Positions 1 to 7,916 of a DNA stretch of 34,542 bases are shown piece by piece (the stretch's first letter is position 1; every line of letters starts with the position of its first letter). The stretch comes from an uncultured Prevotellaceae bacterium (lineage in GTDB: Bacteria; Bacteroidota; Bacteroidia; Bacteroidales; Bacteroidaceae). The position numbers were made by a program, and so were the translations under genes. The notes below the pieces were generated by a model. It worked only from the letters and a program-made list of their open reading frames with translations, had not been told where the DNA came from and made no database searches. The stretch lies in the NCBI GenBank assembly GCA_946185225.1, contig CAMHIM010000009.1, positions 1-34,542 of the forward strand, given 5' to 3'.

Positions 1-60
1 ACTTATCAAGTATTCAGGTTCAAGTAAATCTGGTGGTTACTTTCTTTCCGATTCCATCGT

Positions 61-104
61 GAGGGAGTAATGAGGGGGTAATGAGGGAGTAATGAGGGAG
101 TAAA
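61..104. repeat. 11-bp tandem repeat, four units
   Basis: Four head-to-tail units of GAGGGAGTAAT lie at 61-71, 72-82, 83-93 and 94-104. The second has one A-to-G change and the last ends in A. Every unit carries a purine-rich GAGGGAG followed by TAAT, so the plus strand reads repeatedly as a ribosome-binding-site-like string before TAATG. Each ATG is followed almost at once by an in-frame stop, so nothing is encoded. The 11-bp period rules out a protein repeat in one frame. Confidence 0.9.
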
Positions 105-106
105 TT

Positions 107-119
107 TGTTCACTGAACA
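107..119. repeat. 13-nt palindrome TGTTCA-C-TGAACA
   Basis: A perfect inverted repeat, TGTTCA and TGAACA around a central C, sits three bases after the tandem repeat. It could be an operator-type site or a small hairpin. Nothing links it to a particular gene in the window. Confidence 0.5.
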
Positions 120-431
120 TTTGGATATGTGAGATATTATGCCTACCTCTGCACCCGATGATGGGTCATAAAATGACTGGTGGCTCAACATCGGGTGTTC
201 ATCGACAGGCTGTGCGTCCTTTTGGACCGGGTGAGCACAAATCTGCCGAGCCGGCAGCGTTGCTTAGGCTCTTATAAGAATGTCAAAATACTTTACATAA
301 GGTCGCTCATATTTCGCACGAAATGCATGAAAAATTTTTTTTGCGCAAATATTCGAAATTTGATGTGCAATGGTAACGTGTTGTGTTATAGGAGAGTAGG
401 GGCGGTGGCGCGGAGGTGTGCAGTCGCGCTC

Positions 432-473
432 GGCGAAAGGTCGGCTTTTTCGGGGCGAAAGGTCGGCTTTTTC
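432..473. repeat. 20-bp direct repeat, two copies, 22-bp period
   Basis: The sequence GGCGAAAGGTCGGCTTTTTC occurs exactly twice, at 432-451 and 454-473, separated by two bases. A decayed further copy (TGAAAGGTGCCGG) follows. The unit has a GAAAGG/CTTTTTC character that could fold, but no T-tract or gene end lies just before it. It may belong to a genome-wide intergenic repeat family, which cannot be tested from one window. Confidence 0.85.
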
Positions 474-539
474 ACCCTGAAAGGTGCCGGAAAGCTTGGT
501 TCAACTTGCCGCTAAAATGCGTAATAAAACGGCAATTTC

Positions 540-573
540 TGTTCGGAAATTCCATGGGGTTGTTCTGAAATTC
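540..573. repeat. 13-bp direct repeat, 21-bp period
   Basis: TGTTCGGAAATTC at 540-552 and TGTTCTGAAATTC at 561-573 differ at one base and are 21 bp apart, about two helical turns. Such phasing fits tandem sites for a DNA-binding protein on one face of the helix, but the sites are more than 200 bp upstream of the nearest promoter. Function is unknown. Confidence 0.5.
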
Positions 574-781
574 TTGTCTTTTGTGCCTTCAAGAGGCGGC
601 TTCGTATAGAAAGCCCTTCATCGTGCTGCTAGAATGAGTCTTTTTGAAGTGTTAAAAATCGGCAATTTTTCTTGACAAAATGCTGAGGCTCTTCCGTTGT
701 CTTCTGACATGGGGTCCTGCTGGGACGTCGTGGCTGTCGGCATAAAAATGTGGCTGAAGACAAATAAAAAGTCGATTCTCG

Positions 782-811
782 TTTCACTTTCATTTTTTAT
801 TTGTACTTTTG
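782..811 (+). promoter_or_regulatory. Bacteroidota-type promoter of the pseudokinase operon
   Basis: A -7 box TACTTTTG (804-811) matches the Bacteroidota consensus TAnnTTTG. A TTTC at 782-785, 18 nt upstream, is a near match to the -33 TTTG. Transcription would start near 817 and leave a leader of about 20 nt before the ATG at 837. Confidence 0.65.
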
Positions 812-836
812 CACGACAAACTAACGAAGCGCGACC

Positions 837-2123
837 ATGAATTACGAAGAAATTGTCGAGACTCGCAACGGAAACCTGCAGCATCAGGAAAAGGTGCTCT
901 ATGGTGTGTTCTACAAGAAGCTGGTAGACAAGAAGTATCAGAATGTCATTGACATCCGTCAGGACCTGATGGACAGCATCCTCTTTGCCGAAGGACTGAG
1001 GAGGGAGTGCGAGGCTAACAAGGAACTGACCGACCCGCGGCAGCTGCACTTCGTGGCCAACGAGGACAGCTCGGGCATTTACGGACTGCGGCTGGAACAG
1101 GGTAACTATCAGACCTTTTCACAGCTGCTGGAGGAGAATCCTGCCGTGGTGGCCAGCAAGGATTTCGTCGATGTCACGGTGCGCGACCTCCTGGAGTCGG
1201 CCGCCTGGTTGCACGGTCAGGGCATCTTCCATGTCTGCTATGCCCCGTCGAACGTCTTTGCACGCAAGGGCGACGGGGCGGTGAGGCTGGCACTGCACGG
1301 CTCCTTCTACCAGGCCATGAACTCGTCCCGGCTGCTGTACGAGGGCTACGAGGACTTCGTGGCCCCCGAGGTGCTGGAGGGTGAACAGCCCGATGTCCGC
1401 AGCGACATCTATTCCATCGGCAAGTTCATTGAGGTGCTGTTTGCGCAGTCGTCGATGCCGGCAGAGTACAGGCTGGTAGTCAAGAAGGCTACTCACAAGA
1501 ATCCGGAGAAGCGTTACCAGACACCGGAGGCGATGCTGTCGGCCATCCGGCAGAAGAGGGGAGTCAAGAACTCCATGCTGGTGGGACTCGTGGCGCTGGC
1601 GGTAGCGCTGGCAGGTGTGTGGGTATACGTCCAGATGGTGCCCGAACCGGAGGAGATAGAGTTTGTACAGCCAGCCCCCGACGCAAAGGCCGACGACCCC
1701 TTCTCGGACGACTATGACCCGTCCGAGGACCCCTATGAGGAGCTCCTGCTGGGGGGCGACAGCGTGACGGAAGACGTGGGCGAGATGTCTCGTGCCGAGA
1801 AAGAAAGGCAGATGAAGGAGTATGAGGCCAAGGCGGAGCAGATTTTCCGCAAGCAGTTCACGAAAGAGGCCGACCGCATTCTGTCGAAGATTTACAATAC
1901 GGAGTACATGAACTCCAGCGAGAAGAAATTCATGGCTGCCAGTCAGGGGACCATGGAGGAACTGGTGAAGGTCCAGGCAGAGCTGGCCTCGAAGACGCAC
2001 CTCAGCGACGAGCGCACGTCGCGCATTGCCAGCGAGGTCATAGAGATGCTGAGTGCCGAGAAGAAAAAGAAGCTGCAGTACAACGGCATCCAGAAGGAAA
2101 AAAACGAAGACAAGAAAAAATAA
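837..2123 (+). CDS. Membrane-anchored protein kinase-like protein (probable pseudokinase)
   Basis: This 428-residue protein has the outline of a bacterial Ser/Thr kinase with key residues missing. Recognisable parts are an APE-like motif (VAPEVL, 175-180), the F-helix region SDIYSIGK (189-196) and the subdomain XI-like NPEKRYQT (222-229). The catalytic loop reads FHVCYAPSNV (131-140): the His and Asn remain, but the HRD aspartate is replaced by Cys134. The DFG position reads HGSF (154-157). No clear VAIK lysine or glycine loop is visible. One transmembrane helix (about 245-266) follows, then an acidic segment (270-310) and a charged, helical C-terminus ending in lysines. By analogy with PknB-type proteins the kinase-like part should be cytoplasmic and the tail periplasmic. 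Fold assignment is by motif spacing only. It heads a compact operon, 19 nt before the DUF4494 gene. It is more likely a scaffold or sensor than an active kinase. Confidence 0.75.
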   Translation: MNYEEIVETRNGNLQHQEKVLYGVFYKKLVDKKYQNVIDIRQDLMDSILFAEGLRRECEANKELTDPRQLHFVANEDSSGIYGLRLEQGNYQTFSQLLEENPAVVASKDFVDVTVRDLLESAAWLHGQGIFHVCYAPSNVFARKGDGAVRLALHGSFYQAMNSSRLLYEGYEDFVAPEVLEGEQPDVRSDIYSIGKFIEVLFAQSSMPAEYRLVVKKATHKNPEKRYQTPEAMLSAIRQKRGVKNSMLVGLVALAVALAGVWVYVQMVPEPEEIEFVQPAPDAKADDPFSDDYDPSEDPYEELLLGGDSVTEDVGEMSRAEKERQMKEYEAKAEQIFRKQFTKEADRILSKIYNTEYMNSSEKKFMAASQGTMEELVKVQAELASKTHLSDERTSRIASEVIEMLSAEKKKKLQYNGIQKEKNEDKKK

Positions 2124-2142
2124 CCAACGATATTCAGAAACA

Positions 2143-2631
2143 ATGAGAAGCAGAACAGCAGAATGGTTTGAGTGCAAAATCAAATATGAGAAAACCATGG
2201 AGGACGGCATGACCAAGACCGTCCCCGAAATGTATGTGGTGGACGCCCTGAGCTTCAGCGAGGCAGAGAGACGCATCACGGAGGAGATGTCGTCGTACAT
2301 CAGCGGCCCCTTTGACGTCGTGGACATCAAGAAGACTGCCTACAAGGAAATCTTCTTTGCCGATACGGACGAGGCCGACCGATGGTACAAGGCCAAGCTG
2401 GAGTTCATCACGCTGGACGAGAAGACGGACAAGGAGAAGCGCTCGACCGTCAACTACCTGGTGAACGCGGGCACCTTCAACGGTGCCGTCAGAAACATTG
2501 AGGAGGCCATGACCGGCTCGATGGGCGACTACGTCATCGCATCGGTGGCTGAGACGAAGCTGATGGATGTCTTTGAGTACAAGAAGGTCGACCGGCTGCC
2601 GGACGACAAGCCAGAATACGAACAGCAATAA
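2143..2631 (+). CDS. DUF4494 domain-containing protein
   Basis: A 162-residue soluble protein of the Bacteroidota-restricted DUF4494 family, recognised by its WFECKIKYEKTMEDG opening, the VVDALSFSEAE segment and the late SVAETKLMDVF segment. No signal peptide or membrane helix is visible. The function of the family is unknown to me. The frame stays open upstream to 2053, but that part overlaps the end of the pseudokinase gene. The ATG at 2143 begins the conserved part and sits 19 nt after the upstream stop. The YggS-family gene follows after 10 nt, so the three genes are probably co-transcribed. Confidence 0.85.
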   Translation: MRSRTAEWFECKIKYEKTMEDGMTKTVPEMYVVDALSFSEAERRITEEMSSYISGPFDVVDIKKTAYKEIFFADTDEADRWYKAKLEFITLDEKTDKEKRSTVNYLVNAGTFNGAVRNIEEAMTGSMGDYVIASVAETKLMDVFEYKKVDRLPDDKPEYEQQ

Positions 2632-2641
2632 GCCCCACACC

Positions 2642-3313
2642 ATGTATAACGTCAGGGAAAACCTCCTCCGAATCCGTCAGTCGCTTCCCGCAGGAGTAAA
2701 GCTGGTTGCGGTCAGCAAGTTCCATCCGGAGGACTACATCATGGCGGCCTACGAAGAAGGACAGCGCATCTTCGGCGAAAGCCACGAGCAGGAACTGCAG
2801 CGCAAGCACGAGACCCTGCCCAAGGACATCGAGTGGCACTTCATCGGACACCTGCAGACAAACAAGGTGAAGTACATCGCACCCTACATCTCGATGGTCG
2901 AGGCGGTTGACTCGCTGAAGCTGCTGCGTGAGATTGACAAGCAGGCGGCCCGTTGCGGACGCACCATTAGCGTGCTCCTGGAGCTGCACATCGCCGAAGA
3001 GGCCACAAAATACGGGCTGACGCTGGACGCCTGTCGGCAGCTGTTGGCCGGCGGCGAGTGGCGCCAACTGCAGCACGTGCGCATCTGCGGACTGATGATG
3101 ATGGCCTCCTTCGTGGAAGACCCGGAGCAGTGGCGGCGCGAGTTCACCGCGGCAGCCGACTTCTTCGACGAGGTCAAGGCCCAGTACTTTGCCGACGACC
3201 CCGGCTTCTGTGAGCGGTCGTGGGGCATGAGCAGCGACTACGCCGTCGCCGTCGAGTGCCGCAGCACGATGGTCCGCGTAGGCACCACCATCTTCGGACC
3301 CCGCGTCTATTGA
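2642..3313 (+). CDS. YggS/PLPBP-family pyridoxal phosphate-binding protein
   Basis: A 223-residue protein of the YggS/PROSC (PLPBP) family, single-domain proteins with an alanine-racemase-like barrel that bind pyridoxal 5'-phosphate and take part in PLP homeostasis without a known catalytic activity. The PLP lysine is expected at K26 in LVAVSKFHP. WHFIGHLQTNK (65-75) is a family signature, and GMSSDY near the C-terminus contributes to the phosphate site. The length is normal for the family. The ATG at 2642 is preferred over an in-frame ATG at 2567 that would overlap DUF4494 heavily. It lies 10 nt after the DUF4494 stop and is the last gene of the operon. The next gene is convergent, 72 nt away. 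Confidence 0.93.
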   Translation: MYNVRENLLRIRQSLPAGVKLVAVSKFHPEDYIMAAYEEGQRIFGESHEQELQRKHETLPKDIEWHFIGHLQTNKVKYIAPYISMVEAVDSLKLLREIDKQAARCGRTISVLLELHIAEEATKYGLTLDACRQLLAGGEWRQLQHVRICGLMMMASFVEDPEQWRREFTAAADFFDEVKAQYFADDPGFCERSWGMSSDYAVAVECRSTMVRVGTTIFGPRVY

Positions 3314-3385
3314 CATCTCATTCCACGCAGCATCTTCCTGACGGTAAGGCCCGACGACAGCGCCAGGCCTGGAAATAACGCGTGC

Positions 3386-4606
3386 TTACTCGTGGCGGAT
3401 GGCCTCGATGGGGTCCATGTTGGCGGCTTTCTGGGCAGGGATGTAGCCGAAGAGCACACCGATGCAGACACAGACGAAGAACGACACATAGACAGACCAT
3501 GCGGGTACGCTGGACGGCATGCCGAAGGCCGGGACGGCCCACTCGCTGGCTATGAAGCCTACCAGGATGCCTAACAGTCCGCCCGTGAGACTGATGAGCA
3601 CGGACTCGATGAGGAACTGCAGCGAGATGACGGGACCCGTGGCTCCGACAGCCATGCGCAGACCAATCTCCTTAGTGCGCTCGGTAACGCTGACAAGCAT
3701 GATGTTCATGATACCGATGCCGGCCACCAGCAGCGAGAAGGCGGCAGCCACAACGAGGATAATGGTAACGGTATCCATCGTTGACGACATCGTCTCCATC
3801 ATCTCTGCCTGGGAGCGGATGGTGAAGTCGTCAGCAGCCTCCTCCTTAAGCTTGTGGTTGTCGCGGAGAATCTGGGTCAGCTCCTCAATGGCAGCATCGC
3901 TCAACTCCTCGGTAACGGCCGAGCAGACGATGCTGGAGAACCACGTCTGGGCTGCCAGACGCTTCATGACGGTGGTGTAGGGGGCTATCATGACATTGTC
4001 CTGGTCCATGCCCCATGAGTTGTAGCCTTTTGACTTCAGCACACCGATGATGCGCATGGGGATGGACTTGAAGCGTACCGTCTTGCCGATGGGGTCGGCG
4101 TTCTCGCCGAACAACTCCTTGACAACGGTGGCGCCCACCACAACGACCTTGGCGGCCTTCTTGATGTCCTCGTCCGTAAAGCATTCGCCCTTCTCCACGT
4201 CCCACTGCTTGATGGACAAGTAGTCGGTGCTCTCGCCGTACATGGAAGTATTGGTATTGTTGTTGCCATAGATGACCTGACCGCTGGACGTCACCTCAGG
4301 AGAGACCTTGGTGACAAACTTCTTCTCACGCATGATGCGCTCGTAGTCGGCCATCTTCAGGGTCTGCATCGCCGAAGGGTCCTGACGTACGCCGCCACGC
4401 ATGTCAGCTCCCGGACGAATGGTCAGCAGGTTCGTGCCCATGGTGGACAGCTCTTTGCGGATGCTCTCCTTGGAGCCTTGGCCGATAGCCATCATGATGA
4501 TGACAGCGGCAACGCCGATGATGATGCCGAGCATGGAGAGGAACGATCTCATCTTGTTGCTGGCTACGGCGCGAAGGCTAACTTTGAAAAGGTTTAATAT
4601 GTTCAT
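3386..4606 (-). CDS. MacB-like ABC transporter permease (FtsX family)
   Basis: A 406-residue inner-membrane permease with MacB/FtsX architecture: one N-terminal membrane helix (about 21-43), a large periplasmic domain (about 45-275), and three C-terminal helices (about 278-305, 330-355, 370-390). The motif NIMLVSVTERTKEIGLRMAVGA (301-322) and the ending AANMDPIEAIRHE are highly typical of MacB-type permeases. It has no fused ATPase domain; the ATPase is the gene immediately upstream, 3 nt away. With the MacA-like and TolC-like genes further upstream it should form a tripartite pump. The substrate is unknown; the family exports macrolides, peptides, lipids or siderophores. It is the last gene of its operon. 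Confidence 0.93.
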   Translation of the reverse strand: MNILNLFKVSLRAVASNKMRSFLSMLGIIIGVAAVIIMMAIGQGSKESIRKELSTMGTNLLTIRPGADMRGGVRQDPSAMQTLKMADYERIMREKKFVTKVSPEVTSSGQVIYGNNNTNTSMYGESTDYLSIKQWDVEKGECFTDEDIKKAAKVVVVGATVVKELFGENADPIGKTVRFKSIPMRIIGVLKSKGYNSWGMDQDNVMIAPYTTVMKRLAAQTWFSSIVCSAVTEELSDAAIEELTQILRDNHKLKEEAADDFTIRSQAEMMETMSSTMDTVTIILVVAAAFSLLVAGIGIMNIMLVSVTERTKEIGLRMAVGATGPVISLQFLIESVLISLTGGLLGILVGFIASEWAVPAFGMPSSVPAWSVYVSFFVCVCIGVLFGYIPAQKAANMDPIEAIRHE

Positions 4607-4609
4607 GTC

Positions 4610-5365
4610 TTAATCATCCATTGGTGCCGGCAGAGCGGCCAGAGCCTCGGCTGCCGACTTGATATTGGGGTTGATGGTGTCCTCGCGTATCTTGCCGTCG
4701 CGCAGGTTGATGTTACGGCTGCTGTACTCGGCAATCTCGGGGTTGTGTGTGACAAAGATGATGGTGTGTCCCTGACGGTGTAGTTCCTGAAACAGGACGA
4801 GCATCTCGAAGGACGTGCGGGTGTCAAGGTTACCCGTTGCCTCGTCGGCCAGCAGTACTGCCGGCGAGTTGACAAGGGCACGGGCAATGGCGACGCGTTG
4901 CATCTGACCACCTGACATCTGGTTGGACTTGTGCTCCAGACGGTCGCCCAGGCCAACAGCCTGCAGAGCCTTGACTGCGGCCTCGCGACGCTGACGGGCA
5001 TCGTATTTGCCATTGTACATCAGCGGCAGTTCCACGTTCTCAACGGCTGTCGTCTTGGCCAGCAGGTTGTAGTTCTGGAAGACGAAGCCTATCTTCTGGT
5101 TACGCAGGTGGGCCCGCTGGGTCTTCGACATGGTGCGCACGGAGATGCCGTCGAGGAAGTACTCGCCGGAAGTCGGCGTGTCCAGGCATCCCAGCTGGTT
5201 GAGCAGTGTAGACTTGCCGGAGCCGGAGGTTCCCTGAATGGTAACGAACTCGCCCTCGTAAATCTTGAACGAGACGCCGCGAAGGGCCTTCACCGTCTCG
5301 CTGCCTACCTGGAAGTAGCGCTTGACGTTCTGTAGCTCAATGACTACCTTTCTGCTGTCGTCCAT
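4610..5365 (-). CDS. MacB/LolD-type ABC transporter ATP-binding protein
   Basis: A 251-residue nucleotide-binding subunit. All ABC motifs are present: Walker A GTSGSGKST (45-53), Q-loop Q97, signature SGGQMQR (151-157), Walker B LLADEATG (171-178) with E175 as the catalytic base, and switch His207. The sequence around LLNQLGCLDTPTSGEYFLDG is typical of the LolD/MacB/FtsE subgroup. A C-terminal tail of about 25 residues follows the core. Its ATG overlaps the stop of the upstream adaptor gene in TAATG, implying translational coupling. Partners are the permease downstream and the adaptor upstream. Confidence 0.95.
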   Translation of the reverse strand: MDDSRKVVIELQNVKRYFQVGSETVKALRGVSFKIYEGEFVTIQGTSGSGKSTLLNQLGCLDTPTSGEYFLDGISVRTMSKTQRAHLRNQKIGFVFQNYNLLAKTTAVENVELPLMYNGKYDARQRREAAVKALQAVGLGDRLEHKSNQMSGGQMQRVAIARALVNSPAVLLADEATGNLDTRTSFEMLVLFQELHRQGHTIIFVTHNPEIAEYSSRNINLRDGKIREDTINPNIKSAAEALAALPAPMDD

Positions 5366-6555
5366 TATTTCTTCTGTTGGTTAGCGTTCCTGTTGCCCCG
5401 TGGACGTGGCATGAAGGGGTTCTGGGCCTGCTGGTCTTCTGCCTCCTCGCCTCCGCCGGAGATGGTGAAGTCAGTGAATACCTCGGTGCCGGCCTGAATG
5501 CCACTCAGTATTTCCGTATAGATGCCGTTAGTGGTACCTACCTTTACAGCGTGAGCCTTATAGACGTTGCCCTCCTTGGTCCATAGCTTGGCGGGCGACT
5601 CAACATCCTCGATGCTTTCGCCCTTTGGCAGGAAGGCCTCGTTGGGCATGAAGCGCAGAGCCTTGGACGGGACGATGAGAACGTCGTTCTTTTCTAAGGT
5701 GTAGATGGTAACATTGGCTGTCAGACCGGGTTTCAGTTTCAGGTCGACGTTAGGTGCAGAGATGACAACCTCGTAGGTGACGACATTGCTCTCAGTGGTG
5801 GCCTGCTGGCGTACCTGAGTGACGCGGCCGTTGAACGAGTCCTCGGAGTAGGCATCTACGGTAAAGGTGACGCGCTGACCTTCCTTGACGCCGCCGATGT
5901 CGGCCTCGTCAATGTCGGCGATGACACGCATGTCGGTCAGGTCCTGGGCAATGGTGAACAATTCTGGTGTGTTGAAGGAGGCTGCCACCGTCTGACCTTC
6001 TTCAACGGCCTTTGACAGTACCACGCCGTCAATGGGAGACGTGATGGTGGCATAGCCCAGGTTGGTCTGGGCGCGCTGGACGCTCTCACGGGCTGTGGCC
6101 ACCTGTTCCTTGGCCTGTTGGTAGGAGAGCCGGGCGCTTTCATACTCATCGGCGCTGACAAGCCCTTTGTCGTATAGCGTCTTGTAGCGGTTGTAGTTGG
6201 ACTGCTGGTAGTTGAGTGAGCTCTGTGCCGACGAGAGGTTGGCCTTCTGGGCATTCAGCTCACTGATGAGGTTGGTCTTGTCAAGCTCGGCAATGACCTG
6301 TCCTTTCCTGACAACGGAGTTGTAGTCAACATACAGCTTCGACACTATGCCGGAAACCTGTGTGCCCACAGTGACAGAGGTGACTGGCTCGATGGTGCCG
6401 GTGGCTGTGATGGATGTCTGGATGTTTCCCTTCTCGACCTTGGCGGTCTCGAAGGAGATTTTCTCTTCCTTCTTGTTGCCTGAAAGCAGATAGACGGCAA
6501 CGGCTATGACGGCGACAATGGCGCCTGTGAGCCATAGATACTTCTTGTTCTTCAT
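5365..6555 (-). CDS. MacA-like periplasmic adaptor protein (membrane fusion protein)
   Basis: A 396-residue HlyD/RND-MFP family adaptor. An uncleaved N-terminal membrane helix (about 8-24) is followed by a lipoyl-like half (TGTIEPVTSVTVGTQVSG), a coiled-coil hairpin (about 85-160, Ser/Gln/Tyr-rich, with SLNYQQSNYNRYKTLYDKGLVS), the second lipoyl half (ATITSPIDGVVLSKAVEEGQTV) and beta-barrel and membrane-proximal domains. The C-terminus is a low-complexity Gln/Asn/Pro tail of about 25 residues. The adaptor links the ABC permease to the outer-membrane channel and stimulates transport. It lies 15 nt after the TolC-like gene and overlaps the ATPase gene by one base. Confidence 0.94.
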   Translation of the reverse strand: MKNKKYLWLTGAIVAVIAVAVYLLSGNKKEEKISFETAKVEKGNIQTSITATGTIEPVTSVTVGTQVSGIVSKLYVDYNSVVRKGQVIAELDKTNLISELNAQKANLSSAQSSLNYQQSNYNRYKTLYDKGLVSADEYESARLSYQQAKEQVATARESVQRAQTNLGYATITSPIDGVVLSKAVEEGQTVAASFNTPELFTIAQDLTDMRVIADIDEADIGGVKEGQRVTFTVDAYSEDSFNGRVTQVRQQATTESNVVTYEVVISAPNVDLKLKPGLTANVTIYTLEKNDVLIVPSKALRFMPNEAFLPKGESIEDVESPAKLWTKEGNVYKAHAVKVGTTNGIYTEILSGIQAGTEVFTDFTISGGGEEAEDQQAQNPFMPRPRGNRNANQQKK

Positions 6556-6570
6556 TTTATTATTGTTTTA

Positions 6571-7914
6571 TCATTTGTCGTTTAAGGTGTTGCCTGCGTA
6601 GAACTTCAGCATCTGCTGGTTTAGGATTGTCATGTATTTAGACTGTAGCTTGTTCTGTTCGGCTTGCAGCAGTTTGTCCTTGCCGTTCATCAGTTCAACA
6701 ATGTTCTTCAACCCCAGGCGGAACTGCTCCTGCAGCAGGTCATAGCTTTGCTGCTCACTTTCTACGGTAGCCGTAGCAGCGCGGAACTTCTGCTGGTTGG
6801 TAGTGGCGTCGAGCCAGTAGCCTTCAATGGTCTGGTAGAGCTGCTTTTGCTTGTCGCGGAGGTCTAACAGGTAACTTTCACGCTGCAACTGTGCCTTGTT
6901 GATGCTGGTCCGGGTCTGACGCTGGTCCAGAAGGGGGATGCTTACCGATACGCCGGCAGAGGCATCGAAGTTCGTCTTCATCTGGTTGCCCCAGCCGTTG
7001 TTTGACAAGGAGTTGGTGCTGGTGCCGAAACCGCCGGTGAGGTTAATGCTCGGCAGACGACCAGCCTTGGCAATGGCTATGCTCAGGTCACTGCTCTTGA
7101 CGGCGAGACGGGAACTTTCAATCTCAGGACGTGAAGCAAGGGCCTGCTCATAGACAGACGACAGGGCGGGGATTGCAGACAGCGCCATCGCATCGGTCGT
7201 CGATGGTATGGCGACGTCAAAGTCTTGATTGTCAGTAATCTCCAGCAACTGCTTCAGCTGAAGCTTGTAGTTGCGCACCTGGCTTTGAGCCTCGACAATG
7301 CTGTACTCATCGGTAGCGCGCTGTGCGGACAACTGTGCAAGGTCAGCCTTTGACATCTTTCCGACTTCCACCATTTCCTGGCCGCGCTGCTCGTTCTTCT
7401 GGCTGGTCTCCAGGCTGGCCTCGTTGACCTTGATGGCTTCCGTGAGGTACAGTACCTGAACGTATAGTTGGGCAATCTTCTCCTGAATGCTATTGGCGGT
7501 AGTCGCAGAGTCGAGTTCTGCCTGTTGTGCCGTCAACTTGTTCAGTTTTACCTGGTTGGTATTGCGGTTGCCATTCCATACAGTCCATGCAGCATTCAGA
7601 CCATACGAACCGTTGTAGTAGCTCTTGTTGACCTTTGTGTTCACCTGACCATTGGTGACCGTGGTGATACCAGCATCCTGCCAGGGGCGATAGCCCACGC
7701 TCTGGTTGGTCGATGCGTTCAGTGAGGGCAGCAGTGCTGCCTTCGCACCCTTCACGTCCTCAGCGGCCGACAGCTTCTGAAGACGGGATTTCTGTAGGGA
7801 AATGTTGTGGGTCAGGGCATAGTCGATGCACTCTTGGAGTGTCCACTGTTTCTGTGCCCAGGTGGCGCCTGATGTCAGCATGGCCGACAGCAGACATGTT
7901 ATTATCTTTTTCAT
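6571..7914 (-). CDS. TolC family outer membrane efflux protein
   Basis: A protein of about 447 residues with a signal peptide (MKKIITCLLSAMLTSGATWA, then Q) and the two-fold repeated OEP architecture of TolC channels, including LQECIDYALTHNISLQ at the N-terminus and long Gln/Ala-rich helices. It should form the trimeric outer-membrane duct of the pump encoded downstream. Two ATGs are possible. The one at 7920 overlaps the riboflavin synthase stop as ATGA. The one at 7914 has AGGA six bases upstream and begins the classic MKK signal sequence, so I prefer it. Either way translation is probably coupled to ribE. Confidence 0.93.
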   Translation of the reverse strand: MKKIITCLLSAMLTSGATWAQKQWTLQECIDYALTHNISLQKSRLQKLSAAEDVKGAKAALLPSLNASTNQSVGYRPWQDAGITTVTNGQVNTKVNKSYYNGSYGLNAAWTVWNGNRNTNQVKLNKLTAQQAELDSATTANSIQEKIAQLYVQVLYLTEAIKVNEASLETSQKNEQRGQEMVEVGKMSKADLAQLSAQRATDEYSIVEAQSQVRNYKLQLKQLLEITDNQDFDVAIPSTTDAMALSAIPALSSVYEQALASRPEIESSRLAVKSSDLSIAIAKAGRLPSINLTGGFGTSTNSLSNNGWGNQMKTNFDASAGVSVSIPLLDQRQTRTSINKAQLQRESYLLDLRDKQKQLYQTIEGYWLDATTNQQKFRAATATVESEQQSYDLLQEQFRLGLKNIVELMNGKDKLLQAEQNKLQSKYMTILNQQMLKFYAGNTLNDK

Positions 7915-7916
7915 AT

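Larger units (their letters stand above)
1..836. other. Intergenic region without a convincing gene
   Basis: This 836-base stretch precedes the first clear gene. Two open frames exist (minus strand 6-191 and plus strand 180-515), but neither has a recognisable domain, a ribosome binding site or gene-like composition, and much of each is made of short repeats. No tRNA, rRNA, tmRNA or RNase P core is visible. It holds an 11-bp tandem repeat, a 13-nt palindrome, two pairs of direct repeats at 21-22 bp spacing, and the promoter of the next gene. The left edge may include the far end of a neighbouring transcription unit outside the window. Confidence 0.6.

Noticed and set aside
6..191. 61-codon minus-strand ORF at the left edge
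   Set aside because: Part of it is the 11-bp tandem repeat read in one frame (SLLPHYPLITPS). No domain or ribosome binding site is seen.
180..515. 111-codon plus-strand ORF
   Set aside because: No promoter, no recognisable domain, and the C-terminal third is translation of the 22-bp direct repeat. Composition is arginine/cysteine-rich, like random GC-rich DNA.
654..670. AAAAAT-CGGCA-ATTTTT hairpin as a terminator
   Set aside because: The stem is six A-T pairs only and no gene ends upstream, so termination is not supported.
1119..2330. 403-codon minus-strand ORF opposite the pseudokinase gene
   Set aside because: A leucine/histidine/arginine-rich shadow spanning two plus-strand genes, without a promoter or domain.
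3314..3385. Bidirectional terminator between the YggS-family gene and the permease gene
   Set aside because: Only a weak AGGCC/GGCCT pairing is seen, with no T-run on either strand.
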